A stretch of 8,810 nucleotides of DNA from Mageeibacillus sp. UBA5438 (GTDB lineage: Bacteria > Bacillota > Clostridia > Saccharofermentanales > DTU023), in NCBI GenBank assembly GCA_002427535.1, contig DIRK01000065.1, positions 624-9,433 on the forward strand. The letters run 5' to 3'. Shown here piece by piece: positions 5,735-8,810 of the stretch. The notes beneath the pieces were generated by a model. It searched no databases and was not told the DNA's origin. It saw only the letters and a program-made list of their open reading frames with translations. Numbering within the stretch: position 1 is the stretch's first letter; the number at the start of each line of letters is the position of its first letter. The translations under genes and the position numbers were made by a program.

Positions 5735-7581
5735 ACGGCGGACGTGTCGGACGCTTTCGCTTTGAGACAGAAGAGGAGATCCAAAATCGCCCCGAAATCA
5801 ATCGGAAACTGCTAAGCCGCATCTTAGGCTGGCTTGCGCCTTATTGGCCAAAACTCCTCCTATCCCTATTGATCATTGTCATCTCGGCGGTGTTAAACGT
5901 GCTCCCCTCCATCCTGACCGGCCGCATGATCGACCAGGGCTTCATCGCGGGCAATTTCTCGCTGCTTGTGAAGCTTGTCATCGCGTCCGTTATGGTCATG
6001 CTCGGCTCGAGTCTTTTAGGCGTGCTTGAAAACTACATGAACGTCTGGGTGTCGGAGCATATCGCCCGTGACATGAAAAATGAGATGTACGCTCATCTGC
6101 AGCAGATGTCCCAGCGTTTCTACACCACGAATAAGCAGGGTGACATCATGACGCGGATGACAGGCGACGTGAACGGGGTGCAGCGCGTGATTACGGGCAC
6201 CTTGACAAGTACGGTGTCCAATGTCGCCGTCCTTGTGACCTCGATTATCGCGATGGTGCAAAAGAATTGGCTTTTGGCTTTGGTGGGTATCGCCATCTTG
6301 CCGCTTTTCATTTTGCCGACCAAAAATGTCGGCAAGAAGCGCTGGCAACTCACCATGGAATCTCAAAAACAAAACGATGAGGCGAACCAGATCCTGAATG
6401 AGACCTTAAGTGTCAGCGGTCAGCAGTTGGTCAAGATTTTCACAAATGAAGAGCAAGAACTCCAAAAGTTTGAACGCACCAATGAAGCGATTAAAAGATT
6501 AGGGATCAAGGAGAGCATGGCGGGGCGCTGGTTCCGTATGGCGATCGGGACCTTCACGAATATGGGCCCCATGCTAATCTACCTGATCGGCGGCGTGCTC
6601 ATCCTAAAGATGGGGCGTACCGATCTTACTGTCGGTGACGTGACAGTCATGGTGACGCTTTTGACGCGCATGTACCGCCCGGTGAGTAGTTTGCTCGGCG
6701 TCCAGGTCGATTTTTTCAGGGCGCTCGCGCTTTTCGACCGCATTTTCGAGTACCTGGATATGCCCGTTGAGATTGAGAATAAAGAGGATGCGATTAAACC
6801 TTCTCCCTTAACCGGAGTGCTGCGCTTTGAGCATGTGGATTTTGGCTACAACCATGACAAACTCATTTTGAAAGATGTCACCTTTGAGGTGCCCGCCCAA
6901 AACATGACGGCCATTGTGGGTCAATCCGGGGTGGGAAAATCGACGATTACTTACCTTGTGATGCGCCTTTACGATGTGAATGAGGGCAGGGTCACGATTG
7001 ACGGCCACGATGTGCGGGATATTGACCTTCGCTTTTTGCGCCAAAACATTGGCATGGTCACCCAAGAGGCGTATCTGTTTAACGGAAGTATTCGGGACAA
7101 CCTCCTTTACGCGAAACACGACGCGACGGAAGATGAACTCATTGACGCCTGTAAGGAGGCGAATATCTATGAGCTGATTGACGCGCTCCCCGACCGTTTC
7201 GATACCTTGGTAGGTAATAGGGGTGTGAAGCTTTCGGGCGGTGAAAAGCAGCGCTTGTCGATTGCGAGAATTATCTTGAAGGATCCGAAGATTATTATCT
7301 TCGATGAGGCGACCTCCGCGCTTGATTCTATTTCGGAAAGTTTGATTCAAGAGGCGATTGAACCGCTCTTGAAGGGTAGGACCAGCCTTGTGATCGCGCA
7401 CCGTCTGTCCACGATTATGGCAGCCGATCAGATTCTCGTGATGGAGGACGGGCGTATTGTGGAGCAGGGTAAGCACGACATGTTGCTGCAACAAGACGGG
7501 GCCTATACTCGCCTTTATGAGGCGCAGTTTAAGAAGTTGTTGGAGGATGAAAAGGGATGTGCGTCGGAGACTGCTATTTAA
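5731..7581 (+). CDS. Half-size ABC exporter, permease-ATPase fusion
   Basis: A 616-residue type IV ABC exporter subunit (MsbA/LmrA/BmrA-like), working as a dimer in the cytoplasmic membrane to expel drugs, lipids or peptides. A polar N-terminus of about 38 residues precedes six membrane segments (roughly 41-64, 79-100, 156-176, 180-197, 270-292 and one near 305-325). The ATPase domain is complete: Walker A GQSGVGKST (397-405), Q-loop Q445 in VTQEAYLF, signature LSGGEKQR (501-508), Walker B IIIFDEATSALD (521-532) with catalytic E526, and switch H557 in IAHRLS. All catalytic residues are intact, so a homodimer would have two working sites. AGGAG (5719-5723) lies 7 nt before the ATG. It overlaps the MarR gene by 4 nt. 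No second ABC gene follows, unlike many MarR-linked heterodimeric exporters. The substrate is not evident. Confidence 0.95.
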   Translation: MNGGRVGRFRFETEEEIQNRPEINRKLLSRILGWLAPYWPKLLLSLLIIVISAVLNVLPSILTGRMIDQGFIAGNFSLLVKLVIASVMVMLGSSLLGVLENYMNVWVSEHIARDMKNEMYAHLQQMSQRFYTTNKQGDIMTRMTGDVNGVQRVITGTLTSTVSNVAVLVTSIIAMVQKNWLLALVGIAILPLFILPTKNVGKKRWQLTMESQKQNDEANQILNETLSVSGQQLVKIFTNEEQELQKFERTNEAIKRLGIKESMAGRWFRMAIGTFTNMGPMLIYLIGGVLILKMGRTDLTVGDVTVMVTLLTRMYRPVSSLLGVQVDFFRALALFDRIFEYLDMPVEIENKEDAIKPSPLTGVLRFEHVDFGYNHDKLILKDVTFEVPAQNMTAIVGQSGVGKSTITYLVMRLYDVNEGRVTIDGHDVRDIDLRFLRQNIGMVTQEAYLFNGSIRDNLLYAKHDATEDELIDACKEANIYELIDALPDRFDTLVGNRGVKLSGGEKQRLSIARIILKDPKIIIFDEATSALDSISESLIQEAIEPLLKGRTSLVIAHRLSTIMAADQILVMEDGRIVEQGKHDMLLQQDGAYTRLYEAQFKKLLEDEKGCASETAI

Positions 7582-7583
7582 TG

Positions 7584-7604
7584 TTGGTGCAATAATTGCA
7601 CTAA
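7584..7604. promoter_or_regulatory. Palindrome upstream of the AAA ATPase gene
   Basis: A perfect 7-1-7 palindrome, GTGCAAT-A-ATTGCAC (7587-7601), flanked by TTG and TAA that nearly extend it to 21 bp. It fills most of the 44-nt gap between the ABC stop and the ATPase start and ends 9 nt before the ribosome site. No T-run follows, so a terminator is unlikely. An operator or overlapping promoter is more plausible; TGCAATAAT within it resembles an extended -10 element. Confidence 0.6.
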
Positions 7605-7612
7605 TATTAGAT

Positions 7613-7619
7613 AAGGAGG
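7613..7619 (+). promoter_or_regulatory. Ribosome binding site of the AAA ATPase gene
   Basis: AAGGAGG lies 6 nt before ATG 7626. An in-frame GTG at 7620 directly abuts this site and is therefore too close to be the start. Confidence 0.85.
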
Positions 7620-7625
7620 GTGCTC

Positions 7626-8654
7626 ATGATCATCCGCCGCGATAAATATCTTGATCAACTCATCAGGAAAAAGGGAAATGGCCGTGTCAAAATTGTCACG
7701 GGTATCCGGCGTTCCGGCAAGACCTTCTTATTGTTTAAGCTGTTCAAGCATCACCTATTGACGGACGGGGTGATGCCTGAGAATATTATCGAAATTGCTT
7801 TCGATGATATTCGCTATAAAGAACTTCGAAACGCAGAAGCTTGCTATCAGTACGTCGTCAATGCGATTGATCCCAATAATCCAAACACTCACTATATTTT
7901 GCTCGACGAAGTCCAGCTCATGGACAATTTTGTGAATGCATTGAATGGTTTCTTACATCTTGACCGAGTCGATGTGTTTGTCATGGGCAGTCATTCAAGA
8001 TTTCTCTCCACGGATATTGTGACTGAATTCAGGGGGAGGGGCGATGAAGTCAGGATGTATCCTTTGAGCTTTGCTGAATTTGCACAATGCTTCGAAGGAG
8101 ATAAAGATGAGCCCTGGAAGCAATACTACAGCTTTGGAGGATTGCCCTACCTGCTCCACCTGCACGATGACGAAGAAAAAATACGGTATTTGCAGTCACT
8201 CTTTCAGGAGGTATATCTGAGGGATATCGTTGAGAGAAATCGCGTCCGTCATCGCTATGAACTGGAGCAATTAATCGATATGCTGGCGTCGTCCGTCGGA
8301 TCGCTCGTGAATCCTCGAAAACTTGCGAACAGTTTTCGGAGTTTACAAAAAAGCAGCCTTTCTGAATCTACGATCCGGGACTATCTCAGGCATCTCGAGG
8401 ATGCATTCCTTATTGCGGAAGCCAAACGCTTCAACGTCAAAGGAAAGGCCTATATCAGCACTCCCTCAAAATACTATTTCGAGGATATCGGCTTACGTAA
8501 CGCGAAATTGAATTTTCAAAAACAAGATGAAGGCCATATCATGGAGAACATCATCTTCAACGAACTGCGCCACCGGGGCTATGCCGTCGATGTCGGTGTC
8601 GTGGATATCCATGAACCGACGGAGCATGGCACTTACCAGAAAAAAGCGGGTTGA
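7626..8654 (+). CDS. AAA-family ATPase with DUF4143 region, prematurely terminated by frameshift
   Basis: A P-loop ATPase of the family with an N-terminal AAA domain and a C-terminal DUF4143 region, common in many paralogous copies in anaerobes; the cellular role is poorly known. From ATG 7626 there are 342 residues. Walker A is GIRRSGKT (26-33), Walker B ILLDEVQ (91-97), then VMGSHSRFLS (119-128) in the sensor region and EFRGRGDEVRMYPLSFAEF (134-152), which is highly typical. The C-terminal part includes LRHLEDAFLIAEAKRF (254-269) and HIMENIIFNELRHRGY (304-319) with E307. The frame ends at TGA 8652-8654 just after a run of six A, while family-typical sequence continues in the next frame. So the gene is cut short by about 55 residues or more. 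It follows the ABC gene by 44 nt but has its own ribosome site and upstream palindrome, so it may be an independent unit. Confidence 0.88.
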   Translation: MIIRRDKYLDQLIRKKGNGRVKIVTGIRRSGKTFLLFKLFKHHLLTDGVMPENIIEIAFDDIRYKELRNAEACYQYVVNAIDPNNPNTHYILLDEVQLMDNFVNALNGFLHLDRVDVFVMGSHSRFLSTDIVTEFRGRGDEVRMYPLSFAEFAQCFEGDKDEPWKQYYSFGGLPYLLHLHDDEEKIRYLQSLFQEVYLRDIVERNRVRHRYELEQLIDMLASSVGSLVNPRKLANSFRSLQKSSLSESTIRDYLRHLEDAFLIAEAKRFNVKGKAYISTPSKYYFEDIGLRNAKLNFQKQDEGHIMENIIFNELRHRGYAVDVGVVDIHEPTEHGTYQKKAG

Positions 8655-8810
8655 GATCGGTTTTATCGCTAACAAGGGGAGTCAACGCTACTATATTCAG
8701 TCAGCCTTTCAAATGCGATCAGGGCAAAAGGAAAACCAGGAATTACGCCCATTCCTGCACGTTCAGGATTCCTTCAAAAAAATAGTGATCGTCTACGATG
8801 ACATCAAGGC
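8644..8810 (+). pseudogene. Out-of-frame C-terminus of the AAA/DUF4143 gene, running off the window
   Basis: In frame +1 relative to the upstream ORF, bases from 8644 read KRVEIGFIANKGSQRYYIQS, then an open frame through HVQDSFKKIVIVYDDIK to the window edge. This matches the usual end of DUF4143 proteins, where a V-E-x-D-F-x-A block precedes a K-G-x-x-x-Y-Y-I-Q-S-A block. Removing one A from the A6 run (8640-8645) would join it to the upstream frame as TYQKKRVEIG without any other change. No separate start or ribosome site precedes it, so it is a continuation rather than a new gene. The D of the family block is G here. Confidence 0.8.

Noticed and set aside
6808..7494. 228-codon minus-strand open frame
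   Set aside because: It lies wholly antisense to the well-conserved ATPase domain of the ABC exporter and has no family-like motifs; an effect of codon bias.
7584..7604. Terminator of the MarR-ABC operon
   Set aside because: The palindrome has no following T-run on the plus strand and is AT-rich, so intrinsic termination is unlikely.
8637..8652. Standard -1 programmed frameshift at the A-rich run
   Set aside because: Reaching the conserved downstream frame requires a +1 (or -2) shift, not -1; the -1 frame does not give family-like sequence.

Overview
The window looks like chromosomal DNA of a Bacillota (Firmicutes) organism of moderate GC, probably a clostridial or related anaerobic lineage. 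This is inferred from strong AGGAGG-type ribosome binding sites, sigma-A promoters with consensus TTGACA boxes, a TTG start codon, a MarR-ABC exporter operon and a DUF4143-type AAA ATPase. No rRNA, tRNA, CRISPR array, insertion sequence or phage gene is visible.

Region 1 (1-4522, minus strand) is an apparent three-gene operon. In transcription order it holds an FGGY-family carbohydrate kinase (4271-2739), an MFS transporter with SLC49/FLVCR-like sequence blocks (2699-1449), and a class III PLP-dependent aminotransferase related to glutamate-1-semialdehyde aminomutase (1404 to beyond base 1). It has a clear promoter at 4400-4428 and a 5' leader of about 120 nt containing small hairpins. A TetR-family regulator (4523-5113) is divergently transcribed. 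Its start codon falls where transcription should begin, so its mRNA may be leaderless. A 22-bp imperfect palindrome (4456-4477) between the two promoters is the best operator candidate. Together these look like a regulated import-and-conversion cassette for an unidentified small, possibly amino-containing, polyol or sugar. I do not recognise it as a described pathway.

Region 2 (5114-5305) is intergenic. It holds interleaved inverted repeats: an 11-bp terminator-like hairpin, a perfect 15-bp hairpin and a 14-nt direct repeat shared by both. The promoter of the next operon follows, carrying two MarR-type operators exactly 21 bp apart.

Region 3 (5306-7581, plus strand) is a MarR regulator with a TTG start, overlapping by 4 nt (ATGA) a half-size ABC exporter. 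This is the usual layout of an autoregulated multidrug or toxic-compound efflux operon, but only one ABC half-transporter is present.

Region 4 (7582-8810, plus strand) is an AAA ATPase with a C-terminal DUF4143 region, preceded by a perfect 7-1-7 palindrome. The reading frame is broken at a run of six A (8640-8645). The conserved C-terminus continues in another frame to the window edge, so the gene is frameshifted, phase-variable or affected by a sequencing error.
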